A stretch of DNA of 64,000 bases from Bifidobacterium sp. ESL0784 (GTDB taxonomy: Bacteria; Actinomycetota; Actinomycetes; Actinomycetales; Bifidobacteriaceae). Below the pieces are notes generated by a model that saw only the letters and a list, made by a program, of their open reading frames with translations, was not told the origin of the DNA and searched no databases. A program made the translations under genes and the position numbers. Of this stretch, positions 9,154 through 18,687 are shown in pieces. The stretch is taken from contig NZ_JAQTHV010000003.1 in assembly GCF_029433295.1 (NCBI RefSeq), positions 248,001 to 312,000 on the forward strand. The letters run 5' to 3'. Numbering within the stretch: the first letter of the stretch is position 1; the number at the start of each line of letters is the position of its first letter.

Positions 9154-10239
9154 TTGAAGAAAATTCTGTGCTCACCCGGAAGCTATATCCAGGAACCCAA
9201 CGCCATCAACGGACTCGCGGATCAGTACCGCACCCTGGGCAGCAAAGGCGCCTACATCATCGTCGATCCGTTCATCGAGAAGACCTATCACGACCAGATC
9301 GTCTCCAGCTTCGATAAGAGCGGCACACCTTACCAGCTCGTCGTATTCGGCGGCGAATGCTCCGACAACGAAATCAACAAGCACGTCGCAGCACTTGGCG
9401 AAAACGATGCGGTCATTGGCATCGGCGGCGGCAAGACGCTCGACACCTCGAAGGCCGTCGCGCACTTCGGCAAGCGGCCGGTGATCATCTCCCCGACCGC
9501 GGCTTCTTCGGATGCTCCGTGCTCACGTCTGTCCGTGGTCTACACCGATAGCGGCGAATTCGACCACTATCTGCCTCTGCCCAAGAACCCGGACATGGTC
9601 ATCATGGACACCACCATCATCTCGAAGGCCCCGGTGCGCTTCTTGATCTCGGGCCTCGGCGACGCCTATGCGACCTATTTCGAGGCATTGGCCTGCAAGC
9701 AATCGAACGCGATCACCATGACCGGTGGCCATTCCACCAACGCGGCCATCGCGCTGGCCAAGCTCTGCCACGACCTGCTCATCGCCGATGGCCCCAAGGC
9801 CGTCGCCGCTGTGCGCCAAGGCCTGTGCAGTCCGGCGGTCGAGAACGTGATCGAAGCCAACACCCTCTTAAGCGGCCTCGGCTTCGAATCCAGCGGCCTT
9901 GCCGCCGCACACGCCATCCATGACGCGCTCACCGTGCTTCCCGGCACGCACAAGTATCTGCACGGCGAGAAGGTGGCCTACGGCACACTGACCCAGTTCG
10001 TGCTCGAAGACCGCCCCGAAGCGGATCTGCGTGAGGCCTACGGCTTCTTCCGCAAGGTAGGCCTGCCCACCACCCTCGCCCAGATTGGTGTCGAGGACGC
10101 GACCGATGAGGATCTCTTGAAAGTCGGCGAACTCGCTTGCAGCAAGGACGACACGATGTCCAACATGCCCTTCGAGGTGACGCCCGAAGATGTGGCGATC
10201 GCACTGCGTACCGCTACCGAAGTAGCCTCCGTCTACTAA
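9154..10239 (+). CDS. gldA: glycerol dehydrogenase
   Basis: 361 residues from a TTG start at 9154 that sits five bases after AAAGGAGG. This gives the normal GldA N-terminus (LKKILCSPGSYIQEP); in-frame codons further upstream run through the promoter and operator. GIGGGKTLDTSKA is the NAD-binding loop of the iron/zinc alcohol dehydrogenase family, SPTAASSDAP is characteristic of GldA, and ATP-like metal ligands occur at GLGDAYATYFEA (Asp) and two later His residues (AAAHAIHDAL, KYLHGEKVAYG). It interconverts glycerol and dihydroxyacetone with NAD(H). It is monocistronic and ends at a long hairpin. Confidence 0.93.
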   Translation: MKKILCSPGSYIQEPNAINGLADQYRTLGSKGAYIIVDPFIEKTYHDQIVSSFDKSGTPYQLVVFGGECSDNEINKHVAALGENDAVIGIGGGKTLDTSKAVAHFGKRPVIISPTAASSDAPCSRLSVVYTDSGEFDHYLPLPKNPDMVIMDTTIISKAPVRFLISGLGDAYATYFEALACKQSNAITMTGGHSTNAAIALAKLCHDLLIADGPKAVAAVRQGLCSPAVENVIEANTLLSGLGFESSGLAAAHAIHDALTVLPGTHKYLHGEKVAYGTLTQFVLEDRPEADLREAYGFFRKVGLPTTLAQIGVEDATDEDLLKVGELACSKDDTMSNMPFEVTPEDVAIALRTATEVASVY

Positions 10240-10274
10240 ATCCCAGAAACGGTTCGTTGTTTGGCTAACCGTAT

Positions 10275-10324
10275 GAATGGCAGGAACGTCATCAAAGCTG
10301 ATTTCGACGACGTTCCTGCCATTC
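10275..10324 (+). terminator. hairpin terminator after gldA
   Basis: Perfect 16-bp arms GAATGGCAGGAACGTC and GACGTTCCTGCCATTC around an 18-base loop, 36 bases after the gldA stop. The tail CTTGCGT is not a strong T-run, so termination efficiency is uncertain. Confidence 0.65.
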
Positions 10325-10363
10325 TTGCGTCAGACGTGCTGATACAATAAAGGATTGTTGTTC

Positions 10364-10437
10364 GGCCCCGTAGCTCAGTTGGATAGAGCAACTGACTTCT
10401 AATCTGTAGGTCGCGAGTTCGAATCTCGCCGGGGTCA
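10364..10437 (+). tRNA. tRNA-Arg (anticodon TCT)
   Basis: Full cloverleaf: acceptor GGCCCCG/CGGGGTC (one G-U), D arm GCTC/GAGC, anticodon loop CTTCTAA with TCT at 10398-10400, T arm GCGAG-TTCGAAT-CTCGC, discriminator A. CCA is not encoded. The anticodon stem ACTGA/TCTGT has one T-T mismatch. TACAAT at 10343-10348 is a plausible -10 box. It decodes AGA, a rare codon in high-GC genomes. Confidence 0.95.
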
Positions 10438-10503
10438 CTTGATTCGGAGACGAGATTGCAATCCCACGCCGAAGGAATCGAACGATACGACAAAGACACC
10501 TCA

Positions 10504-11700
10504 ATGATGAAATCACCGAAAATAAGCATCGACTGGCAGGCGCACAAACGCCGTTTTCCAAAATATTCGGCACTGATATTCGCTTTGGGATTCGTTTTTC
10601 TGCTTCCTGACTCGGCATATGTGGGCCACTTCGTGCTTATGGTTCTGCAACCGGTACTTATTGCGCTGCTATACATCGCCATGATCAAAGCGCCAAAACT
10701 GTTCTGGCAACGTGCAGCCGCGCTGATTCTGATAGCGGCCTGCATCTGGTCGGCGCCGTATCTGCGCCACGGTGGACAACTGCTTACCTACATCGTCATA
10801 GCCGAAACGTCGATACTGTTCAATGCGGCATTCGGATACATCACCATCGTGCTTTCCGCGATTACGATGTGGGTGCTCTCGCCGATACTCAATGATCTGC
10901 AAAGCCTGCATATTCCTGATTTCATCGCCACATCAAACTACATACTGTTCGCCGGCATCCTCTTCATGGTCTACACCGTGCAATCGGAGAAACTGCAACA
11001 GGCGAACGAACAACTTCGGGACAATATACAGCAGATCGAGTCGCTGACCCTTTCGCGCGAACGGGCACGGATGGCCAGCGAAATGCACGATTCCATCGGT
11101 CAACAGCTCACTGCCATGCATTATGCCCATGAATCGGCGCTCAATGCCACCGCCGCAACAGAAAACATAACCGACCTCGAACGGGAATCGATCAACAAAC
11201 CCGTTACCAGAGCCGACGATATCGCCAAAGGAACCTTGTCGGAAGTCCGGCAGATGGCACGGGCGCTTGATCCGGCTTCGTTCGGGCAGAAACTCACCAA
11301 CGAATCCATCGATGCAATGGCGCGTTCCTTCGGCGATGCCGGTCTCGACATGCACACCGACATCATCGGCGATGTAAGCCTACTCGAAGCGGACGAACAA
11401 ACCTTGGTATTCCGCGCTTTGCAGGAGATATTGACGAACGCTGTCCGTCACGCCCACGCCACCAACGTTCGTCTGACCATCGTTGTCAGCGGAAAATCAT
11501 TGACACTGACCATCGATGATGACGGTCCTGGTATCGACACCGGTGATATCGATCACGGCTTCGGTCTTGCGGCACTTCGCAAACGTGCACAGCAGGCCGG
11601 TGGAACGCTCACCATCGGCGAATCACGGAAGCTGGGCGGTGCCAGTATAACCTTGACGATTCCGCTGGCGACCAATGCAGAAATGACGGAAAAGCAATGA
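10504..11700 (+). CDS. membrane sensor histidine kinase (DesK/NarX type)
   Basis: 398 residues from ATG 10504. About five to six hydrophobic segments fill the first 160 residues, followed by a coiled-coil linker and a HisKA_3 domain with ERARMASEMHDSIGQQL, whose His195 is the predicted phosphorylation site. The C-terminal ATPase domain has the N-box EILTNAVRHAHA and the DDGPGID and GFGLAALRKRA glycine motifs. No large sensor domain is visible, so the signal is probably perceived in the membrane. The last four bases overlap the start of the response regulator (ATGA). Codons upstream to 10456 are open, and the ribosome site is weak, so the start is tentative. Confidence 0.92.
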   Translation: MMKSPKISIDWQAHKRRFPKYSALIFALGFVFLLPDSAYVGHFVLMVLQPVLIALLYIAMIKAPKLFWQRAAALILIAACIWSAPYLRHGGQLLTYIVIAETSILFNAAFGYITIVLSAITMWVLSPILNDLQSLHIPDFIATSNYILFAGILFMVYTVQSEKLQQANEQLRDNIQQIESLTLSRERARMASEMHDSIGQQLTAMHYAHESALNATAATENITDLERESINKPVTRADDIAKGTLSEVRQMARALDPASFGQKLTNESIDAMARSFGDAGLDMHTDIIGDVSLLEADEQTLVFRALQEILTNAVRHAHATNVRLTIVVSGKSLTLTIDDDGPGIDTGDIDHGFGLAALRKRAQQAGGTLTIGESRKLGGASITLTIPLATNAEMTEKQ

Positions 11701-12380
11701 CGGACACTTCGAAAATCGACAAAACCAAAAGGAAGATTCGCCTCCTGATCGTGGACGACCAGGAGCTCATCCTGACCGGGCTGGCCGAGCTCGTCTCTTT
11801 CATGCCCGATGTCGACTTGGTCGCACAGGAATCGAGTGCCGAGGTGGTGTTCGCGTTAGGCGATGCCGTGCTCGATGCCATCGATGTGGCGTTGATTGAC
11901 GCGCGCATGCCACAAATGAATGGAACGGAACTCATCGCGAACTTGCACGCCAATCATCCCAATATCAAATGCATTCTGCTCACCGCATTCGACGAAGACG
12001 ATAACCTCGTCGATTCGATGAAGGCCGGCGCAGTGGGCTATCTGCTCAAGGATGTTTCCACCGCTGAACTCAACAAGGCCATCCATACCGCGGCTGCAGG
12101 CGGGAAGGTCATCGGTTCCAGCGCCACAGCGCACGTCATACGCCTTATCACGCAATCGAACAACGCCAACAACATCAACGACGTAACAACCTCGTCCCTG
12201 ACACCTCGCGACCAGCAAATCGCCACTTTCGTCGCGCAAGGCATGACCAACACCGAAATCGCCAACAAACTATGTCTATCCACCGGTACGGTCAAGAACC
12301 ACGTTAGCCGCATCTTCTCGTCCCTTGACGTGCGCAATCGGACCGAGCTAACTGCCCTGCTCAACGGGACGTTGGATTAG
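11697..12380 (+). CDS. LuxR/NarL-family response regulator
   Basis: 227 residues. The receiver domain shows the acidic pair VDD (19-21), the phosphoacceptor Asp68 in LIDARMP, and KDV for the conserved Lys. The C-terminal LuxR helix-turn-helix (LTPRDQQIATFVAQG, then GTVKNHVSRIFSSL) binds DNA. It overlaps the kinase gene by ATGA, so the two form a cognate pair. The convergent ABC exporter next door is a plausible target, but no operator was recognised. Confidence 0.94.
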   Translation: MTDTSKIDKTKRKIRLLIVDDQELILTGLAELVSFMPDVDLVAQESSAEVVFALGDAVLDAIDVALIDARMPQMNGTELIANLHANHPNIKCILLTAFDEDDNLVDSMKAGAVGYLLKDVSTAELNKAIHTAAAGGKVIGSSATAHVIRLITQSNNANNINDVTTSSLTPRDQQIATFVAQGMTNTEIANKLCLSTGTVKNHVSRIFSSLDVRNRTELTALLNGTLD

Positions 12381-12585
12381 CAGCATTAGTGAAATCAGTG
12401 AAACGCCCCGACGTTCCATCTAGTACCGATGGAGAATTGGACAGGTGAAACTAACAGGACGATCCAAGGATTCACATACTGTCAGTGGAAAGTTGGATGA
12501 ATAAGAATAATCGGAACCGCACTGACGCAGCCGATAAATCGGTTGGACACTGAAACAGTCAACACGGCACCACTCACCAATAGCA

Positions 12586-14016
12586 TCATTCTCCGATTGC
12601 CGAGGCGATGATACGCATGGAATCCTGGTACCTAGTTGTCAAGCCCTGAATCCCAGTGGCGATGGCACCGACGATAACCGCAATGACGAGAATGGCAAGC
12701 CAACCGAGCAGTTCCAGATTCGGCACGCAATGACCCACCAATTTCAGCAATCCGAAATCAATGGAAAGCAACGCAACATTCGTGACGATGAACGCCAGCA
12801 ACACCGAGGTTGCAGACATGATGGCACCGTCCAAAAACGAAAGCACCGTCAGCTGGCCGATATCGGCACCGGCGACGTATGTCAGTGCGGCATCGACTTT
12901 TCGGGCACCGGCGGAAATGCATAACCCTGCCACTACTCCTGCCAACGCCACGATGATGGCCGGTGCCAGAACGGCAAGGATCCGTTCGAGACTTGCGGAC
13001 TTATACCCTTTGACACCCGGTGCGATGTAATTCATGGTCGTGGTGAATGTGGCCAAAATACTGGAAAACGTCATGGTCATCGTCAACCCGATCACCAACG
13101 GCATCACCGTGCCTCGCTGCCGATTGATACGGCCGCTCGACTGCTGACCGGCGAGTTTCCAAGTCGCCGAAGGTATGGGAATCGAGGTCCACCACGAAGC
13201 GAACCGGCCCAATATTAACGGTGCCGCCAAAGCCAACGCAAAAACCAACAGGAACATGCCCAACATCGCAGTCCATATCAACAAGGCGCTTGTCGAATCA
13301 GTGAACGCCTTGCCTGCCATAATCGTCGCCTGACTCACGGGTTTCAGCGCCAGCCCCGAAATACTCAGAACCACCAGAGCCGCCAAAAACAGCACTATGA
13401 CCATCACCATGCGTTTGACACCGATACGGCGCGGAGGATTCTGTGATTGTCGCAATGCCTCTATTGGGCTGATTCGGGCGATTGAACGCATGGTAAATAT
13501 CGTACCGACCAACACTGTAGCACCGCCGAAAATCGCACCCCTCATCAAAGCAGGATAAACCCCAGAACCCACATACGGCGGGAATGAACCCACATCAATC
13601 GCAATCGGCATATAAAAACGATAGAATCCCTGGGCAACCAGCGGCACAATGACGAACGCCGCCACATTTGCCACCACAAACAACACTGCCACCACCACAA
13701 TCGTGCGCATGAGCAGCTGAATCGGCGTGGCACCCTGCAAGACCAGCAACGCAAGCTGGCGACGACGCTGGGCAAGCGCCGAAGACACCGTCCACAGCAC
13801 GACGAAGGCGAACATAACAATCAGAAAGAACAACGGCATAGTCATTACGAATGACTGGTCGCCGCTCGTACCCACACACGAACCAGTACAGGCACGTTTC
13901 AGCGATTCCCAAAGCGCCATGAACAGCGAGAGCATGGTCTGACCGACGACCAGCACCAGCCCGACCGCACCCCAGACCATCGGAGCGGCTTTGAGGTCTT
14001 TCAATGCGCCTTTCAT
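12586..14016 (-). CDS. FtsX-like ABC transporter permease
   Basis: 476 residues with two blocks of membrane segments separated by short extracytoplasmic loops, and the MRSIARISPIEALRQSQ coupling motif that follows the third membrane helix in MacB/FtsX-type permeases. The ATG at 14016 overlaps the stop of the ATP-binding gene (ATGA), so the two are translationally coupled subunits of one exporter-type transporter. Such systems move or sense peptides, antibiotics or lipoproteins; the substrate is unknown here. It converges on the two-component system. Confidence 0.88.
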   Translation of the reverse strand: MKGALKDLKAAPMVWGAVGLVLVVGQTMLSLFMALWESLKRACTGSCVGTSGDQSFVMTMPLFFLIVMFAFVVLWTVSSALAQRRRQLALLVLQGATPIQLLMRTIVVVAVLFVVANVAAFVIVPLVAQGFYRFYMPIAIDVGSFPPYVGSGVYPALMRGAIFGGATVLVGTIFTMRSIARISPIEALRQSQNPPRRIGVKRMVMVIVLFLAALVVLSISGLALKPVSQATIMAGKAFTDSTSALLIWTAMLGMFLLVFALALAAPLILGRFASWWTSIPIPSATWKLAGQQSSGRINRQRGTVMPLVIGLTMTMTFSSILATFTTTMNYIAPGVKGYKSASLERILAVLAPAIIVALAGVVAGLCISAGARKVDAALTYVAGADIGQLTVLSFLDGAIMSATSVLLAFIVTNVALLSIDFGLLKLVGHCVPNLELLGWLAILVIAVIVGAIATGIQGLTTRYQDSMRIIASAIGE

Positions 14017-14774
14017 ACCGTCACCTCGTTTTGGGCCGAAGCTTGCGAAATCCTGCCGTCGCGGACCTCGACGACCCTGTCGCATTTCTCAGCGACCTCA
14101 GCACTATGGGTCACCAAAACGACGGTTTTCTCGGGGTTCTGAGCGATATCACGCAGGATTCCCATGACCTTTCTGCCGTTTTCCTGATCCAGCGCGCCCG
14201 TCGGTTCGTCGGCGAAAATGATGTCCGGACTCGCCAGCAGTACACGGGCCAACGCCACACGCTGCTGCTCGCCGCCCGAAAGCTCAGTCACATTGGTCTT
14301 GCGCTGCTTGAGCAGTCCGAAATAGTCCAGCATGCTTTCAGCCTGTTTGCGCGGGAAACGGGCGCCGCGCAACGTGAATGGCAGGGCGATGTTCTCCTCG
14401 ACGCTCATGCTGGCCACAAGATTGTATGACTGGAAGACGAAGCCCAGATGGTTACGCCTGAATTTGGTCAGTTTCGTCGGTTTCATACCTTTGATTGGCG
14501 TACCGAGCAACGAGACAGACCCGTCTGTAAACGTTTCAAGACCGGCAAGACAGTAAAGCAACGTCGACTTGCCCGATCCGGAGGGACCAACGATCGCAGT
14601 GATCTGGCCGGGATAGGCGCAGAAATCGACATCACTGAGAATCGTGACCGAGTCGCCTTTGCGAGGCGAAACGACTTTCGACAAACCTACAGCTATCACG
14701 CTCGGTTCCGGCCTTGCCTGCTGCTGGAAAATATCGGTAATCTTGGGATCTAATACGATCTGTTGAGTCTCCAT
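14013..14774 (-). CDS. ABC transporter ATP-binding protein (LolD/MacB type)
   Basis: 253 residues. Walker A GPSGSGKS, Q-loop VFQSYNLV, signature LSGGEQQRVALARVL, Walker B DIIFADEPTGALD and the switch His in LVTHS are all intact. The pattern FRRNHLGFVFQ is characteristic of the MacB/LolD/SalX group that pairs with FtsX-like permeases, consistent with the overlapping permease gene. The start is uncertain: I use ATG 14774 (METQQIVL), with in-frame ATGs at 14792 and further upstream; no strong ribosome site helps choose. Confidence 0.93.
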   Translation of the reverse strand: METQQIVLDPKITDIFQQQARPEPSVIAVGLSKVVSPRKGDSVTILSDVDFCAYPGQITAIVGPSGSGKSTLLYCLAGLETFTDGSVSLLGTPIKGMKPTKLTKFRRNHLGFVFQSYNLVASMSVEENIALPFTLRGARFPRKQAESMLDYFGLLKQRKTNVTELSGGEQQRVALARVLLASPDIIFADEPTGALDQENGRKVMGILRDIAQNPEKTVVLVTHSAEVAEKCDRVVEVRDGRISQASAQNEVTV

Positions 14775-14957
14775 ATTTCCATCGTCACACATTCCAAGAG
14801 ACCATGCCCCGTGCCGAAAGTCACTGCTTTCCCTGAATCCTTCAAAATGAGAAGAATGACAGAAAATAACCGAAATGTAGATTTCACATCTTTTCAAGGC
14901 GAAAACCTTGAGATATCAAGATTTGACATACAATACGTGTTATACGTTTCGTTAAGT

Positions 14958-15171
14958 ATGAGATTCTAAGAGATCGAGAAACGGTTACTAGCCGACGGCT
15001 GGCGTATAAAATCGCAAAACGGCAGCCATCGCAATTACGTCCACCTTTTTAAAAAAGGAAAGGTCACACCCCTGCCACAGAGGTGACCTTGATCCCAGAA
15101 CCGTCAAAAGCATTTGGCAACAAGCTTCTATTCATGAGAAGAGAGCAAAACGAAACTCGTTTATCCCATAA
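14958..15171 (+). pseudogene. hicA: decayed HicA toxin (mRNA interferase)
   Basis: Reading from ATG 14958 gives MRF, a TAA stop at codon 4, then EIEKRLLADGWRIKSQNGSH, the HicA double-stranded-RNA-binding-like core with its conserved GSH. After KKGKVT the frame is lost; one frame over it resumes as HRGDLDPRTVKSIWQQAS, the HicA C-terminus, and ends at TAA 15169-15171. So the gene carries at least one nonsense change and one frameshift (a two-base loss or one-base gain near 15069). It overlaps the hicB remnant in the normal hicA-hicB order. The toxin is not expected to be made. Confidence 0.75.
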
Positions 15172-15568
15172 TTCTATATCCGATGGAAAAGGGCAGCGGC
15201 TATACCGTTGAGGTTCCCGATCTCCCCGGTTGCGTAACTGAAGGCGATTCACTTGCTGAAGCCATGCTCATGGCAGAAGACGCCGCCAGCGGCTGGGTGC
15301 TCGACGAACTCGAAGACGGGAAACCATCCCCTAAGACAAGCCGTCTAGAAGACATCACATCCATCCCGATGAACCGGATGGTCTCGTAAGCCTTGTCGCT
15401 CTTGACATGGATGCCTATGCCGAAAAATACGGCAGCAAGGCAGTTCGCCGCAATGTAACCATTCCGGCATGGCTTGGGACATACGCCGACAAACATAATG
15501 TCAGTTACTCTGCAGTTCTCCGCGATGGACTGGAAAGTATCTACCACAAACAATTGCAGGAAGCCTGA
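15150..15568 (+). pseudogene. hicB: decayed HicB antitoxin
   Basis: The frame from 15150 reads T-KLVYPIILYPMEKGSG then YTVEVPDLPGCVTEGDSLAE, the HicB partial RNase-H fold. The expected ATG in front of KLVYP is ACG, after GAGAAGAGAG, so the start codon seems lost; translation could restart at ATG 15183. A TAA at 15387-15389 interrupts the protein after MNRMVS, and the remainder (LVALDMDAYAEKYG to the DNA-binding VRRNVTIPAWL segment, end 15568) lies one frame away. A 68-residue piece from 15183 to 15389 could still be translated. Confidence 0.75.
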
Positions 15569-15741
15569 TCAGCATATTCAAATAATTCCATTGAATCAAT
15601 CATTCGTCTTTGCCCTTGGCAGAAGGTAAAGACGAATTGTATTCGTACTGGATTTTCGACAATCAGATACGTCACAATAGGGCTAAAATCATAGGGAAGA
15701 GTCGACTCTGGCGTGTCGCAAAGTGACGATAAACTCGAGTC

Positions 15742-16989
15742 ATGGATTCGGACAAGGAAACGCCCCAGACCGCTGATAACGACGAGACTCGGCAAGTTGC
15801 CGAGGCGTTTTCTGCTGCGTTGCCTTTTGACCAGCGTTTGAGTTCGAACCAGAATCTGACCTTTGAATACGCAAAACCGGCATTCACTTCAGCTGGGCTT
15901 GAATGGTCCGATAAAAACCTTACGAAACTGCACCTTTTCGATGCTGAAAAACAGTTTGTCAACACAGCGCTCTTGCTTTCCGACCAATGCCCGTACCGCG
16001 TTAAATGTGCGGTCTTCGACGGCGACACCAAAGCGAACCTGACCGAACGGCAAAATATTTCTGGTTCCGTTTTCAGCCAGATTGATGCCACGATGATGTT
16101 CCTTAACCGACACAATACTAAGAACACTTGGCCGGAAGCCGCGCTACGCGAATCGTTGGTCAACGCCGTTCTGCACCGTGATTACGACAAGAACGGCCCC
16201 ATTCTGATTAGTCTCTTTGATTCCAGCATCGAAATCGTCTCCCCTGGCGGTCTAGTGGACGGATTCGAAGTCAACGATCTCTTGAACGGTGTCAGCGAAT
16301 CGCGCAACCCATGGCTTGCCGACACGTTCGAGGCACTGCACTTAAGCGAAAACTGCGGAACCGGTGTACAACGCATTCTTGACTCGTATTCCGAAAGCCT
16401 TGCCAGCCCGCAGCTTCGCGTAGGCCCGGGTTCAGTGGCGATGATTCTGCCGAAGCCCGTACTCGATTCAGCATGGCCCGAGCCTCACTTAGCTGGTGAC
16501 AATGCCAAGGAATCGAACGATCCGACAAACAACCACGACAATTCCGACGAAGGCTCCGGCAAAGCCAAACGCTACACATTCCCGTTAGGCGGTCACCTTT
16601 TCACTACCATTCCTGCCGAAGCTCTTACTGGTAGCCGTGTGCTCAGCGCAACTTCGTTACCTTCTTTGATTTTTGCCAGCGAAAAATCGTGGCAGTCATA
16701 CAATGGCGCTTCTAAGAATTCACCGGCTAACCGCACTCCGTATACCGCTCAGAGCCATGATAAATCGAAACCAGCCGACACGAAGTCGCGACAATTCAAG
16801 ATTGAATCCGTTGACGAAATGACCATGGCGCTCATCGCACAACGTGGGACAGCACTAAGCCGAAAACAAATTCAAACTGGCCTCGGTACCAATAAAGGCG
16901 AGACTTCTTACGTATTGAAAAAACTCGTCAGTGAAGGCAAATTGAAGCAAGTCGGACGTTCGCGGGCCACCAGATACTCTCTCGCTTAA
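15742..16989 (+). CDS. Schlafen/AlbA_2-type ATP-binding regulator lacking the N-terminal domain
   Basis: 415 residues. Residues about 40-125 match the middle part of AlbA_2-type 'RecG-like' transcriptional regulators. ALRESLVNAVLHRDY and SLFDSSIEIVSPGG are the GHKL-type ATPase motifs of the HATPase_c_4/5 group. A C-terminal winged helix (SRKQIQTGLGTNKGETSYVLKKL region) probably binds DNA. The usual N-terminal AlbA_2 (Schlafen) domain of about 120 residues is absent; instead there is a short acidic head starting MDSDKETPQ. Whether this is a shortened functional form or a remnant is open. It lies next to the decayed hicAB module. Confidence 0.72.
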   Translation: MDSDKETPQTADNDETRQVAEAFSAALPFDQRLSSNQNLTFEYAKPAFTSAGLEWSDKNLTKLHLFDAEKQFVNTALLLSDQCPYRVKCAVFDGDTKANLTERQNISGSVFSQIDATMMFLNRHNTKNTWPEAALRESLVNAVLHRDYDKNGPILISLFDSSIEIVSPGGLVDGFEVNDLLNGVSESRNPWLADTFEALHLSENCGTGVQRILDSYSESLASPQLRVGPGSVAMILPKPVLDSAWPEPHLAGDNAKESNDPTNNHDNSDEGSGKAKRYTFPLGGHLFTTIPAEALTGSRVLSATSLPSLIFASEKSWQSYNGASKNSPANRTPYTAQSHDKSKPADTKSRQFKIESVDEMTMALIAQRGTALSRKQIQTGLGTNKGETSYVLKKLVSEGKLKQVGRSRATRYSLA

Positions 16990-17081
16990 ATCCGAATCCT
17001 TCTCACCGGCATTAATCGATTAATTATTTTGTCGGCAATAAGTAATACAGACCGATATACTCAATTTACTCGTGTATTGAA

Positions 17082-18275
17082 TCAGTTGATGATGAGTGCC
17101 AACCCGAGCAGCACCGCCAAGAACAAAACGTTGACCGCAGTATAAACCAGAAGATAACGTCCTTTCTTATCTGGGTATTTGCGGGCGATCTGCTGATAGG
17201 AAATCAGCGAGGCCATCGAGGCGATCAACGTACCCAGGCCGCCAAGGTTCGTACCGATAATCAGCTCACGCCACTGGCTGCAGAAGCCGGAAAGCAGAAT
17301 CGAAGTGGGCACGTTGCTGATCAGCTGGCTGGAGGCGACGGCAACTTCCATCGGGTGCTGACCCACGATCGAGGCCACGAAATTCGAAAATTCCGGCACG
17401 CGGCGCATGTTGCCGATGAAAATGAAGAACATGACGAAGGTCAGCGGCAGACTCCAGTCGACCTTAAGGAACGCTCGGCGGTCGCAGATCAGGAACGCAC
17501 CGAATACCAGCACACACATCAGCCACAGCGGAACGGAACCACCGACGGTAAAAATACAGACGAGGAACAGAACGACATAGACAACTGCCCGCCAACCGCC
17601 GTATCCTGCTCCGTAATCGAGTACGCGGATCTCGTCCGGTTGCCGATCCCCTTGTGGCGCAATAATAGATTGCTCGATGCCCTTGTGTCCGAGTCCTACG
17701 AAATCGGCCTGGCTATCACGACGGCGAAACACGATGAGAATGACTGCAAGCAGCATAATCGCCGAGGCAAGGGAGAACGGCCCCATTACCGTGAGAAACT
17801 CCGAGGTCGACATTTTGGAGACTGATTTGAGGTAAAGATTATGGGCGTTGCCGACTGGCGTCAGCATACTGCCGGTATTGGCCCCGATGGTCATCATCGT
17901 AGTCACCAGAATGGCCTTGTCTTCCATTTTCGCCATGACCAGCACGGAAATCGCAAACGGGATGAAGGTAACCAGGGAAACATCGTTGGTGATGAAAGCC
18001 GCGGAGAAGAACGTCAAGGAGACGAGCGCTATCACCAAAGCACTTTCGGTGTGCACGTGCTCAAGCAGCTTGGTGCCGATGATATGGAAAACGCCGATGC
18101 GCTGGAAGCCGCAGACCACCAGCATGAGGCAGACCAACTGTGAAATGGTGTTCATGTGGATATAGCCGAGGTACTGACGGTCCGGGGGAACGATGAAACA
18201 CGAAATGATGGCGAGTATCGTCGCCACCACCAAAATGGTGTCGTTTTTCAGTTCCTTGACAATCCACTTGCGCAT
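17082..18275 (-). CDS. SLC13/ArsB-type permease
   Basis: 397 residues, about ten membrane segments. Two related halves each carry a re-entrant-loop motif (FITNDVSLVTFIPFA near 100 and SNVPTSILLSGF near 315) typical of the ion-transporter superfamily that holds arsenite, Na+/H+, citrate and dicarboxylate carriers. GANTGSMLTPVGNAHNLYL matches the ArsB/SLC13 pattern. The substrate cannot be told. It is monocistronic; the ATG at 18275 is preferred to an in-frame TTG at 18290. Confidence 0.82.
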   Translation of the reverse strand: MRKWIVKELKNDTILVVATILAIISCFIVPPDRQYLGYIHMNTISQLVCLMLVVCGFQRIGVFHIIGTKLLEHVHTESALVIALVSLTFFSAAFITNDVSLVTFIPFAISVLVMAKMEDKAILVTTMMTIGANTGSMLTPVGNAHNLYLKSVSKMSTSEFLTVMGPFSLASAIMLLAVILIVFRRRDSQADFVGLGHKGIEQSIIAPQGDRQPDEIRVLDYGAGYGGWRAVVYVVLFLVCIFTVGGSVPLWLMCVLVFGAFLICDRRAFLKVDWSLPLTFVMFFIFIGNMRRVPEFSNFVASIVGQHPMEVAVASSQLISNVPTSILLSGFCSQWRELIIGTNLGGLGTLIASMASLISYQQIARKYPDKKGRYLLVYTAVNVLFLAVLLGLALIIN

Positions 18276-18687
18276 CAATACACCAACCAAGGGTTCAACG
18301 AAGAATAGTCGATATTATGATCGCATCTCATCGATGCAGTCCAATCGTAAGGCGACATTTTCGCCCGCTACCGCCAAACATCTCGATCATCCAGTTTCCC
18401 ATCCATCACAAGGCCGATGCAACGGTCAACGAAAACACACTTTGGCAAGAATCTGACCTCACAAACAACGTGTGCATTCGTTCTCTCACTTCTTATTGTA
18501 TGGGTACTCGGGAGTGGAAAAGTACGAAAAACCGGGCTTCCAGCGACCATTTTTATTTGTAGGACAAAAAATAGAGGGAAAATTCCTAGATTTCATTGGT
18601 CTTTTTGAGGTGGATAAAAGCGACCAAAATTGTCAAAAAAGTTGTAAAAATTTACATTAGCTTGCCGTGTTGCGGACAATACAGCAT
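18276..18687. other. AT-rich intergenic region between the permease and dnaG
   Basis: About 410 bases, visibly AT-rich from 18530 on, without a credible gene. It must hold the permease promoter and the dnaG 3' end. A weak hairpin TTGGTC...GACCAA near 18596-18636, with T-runs, could end dnaG transcription. Confidence 0.35.
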
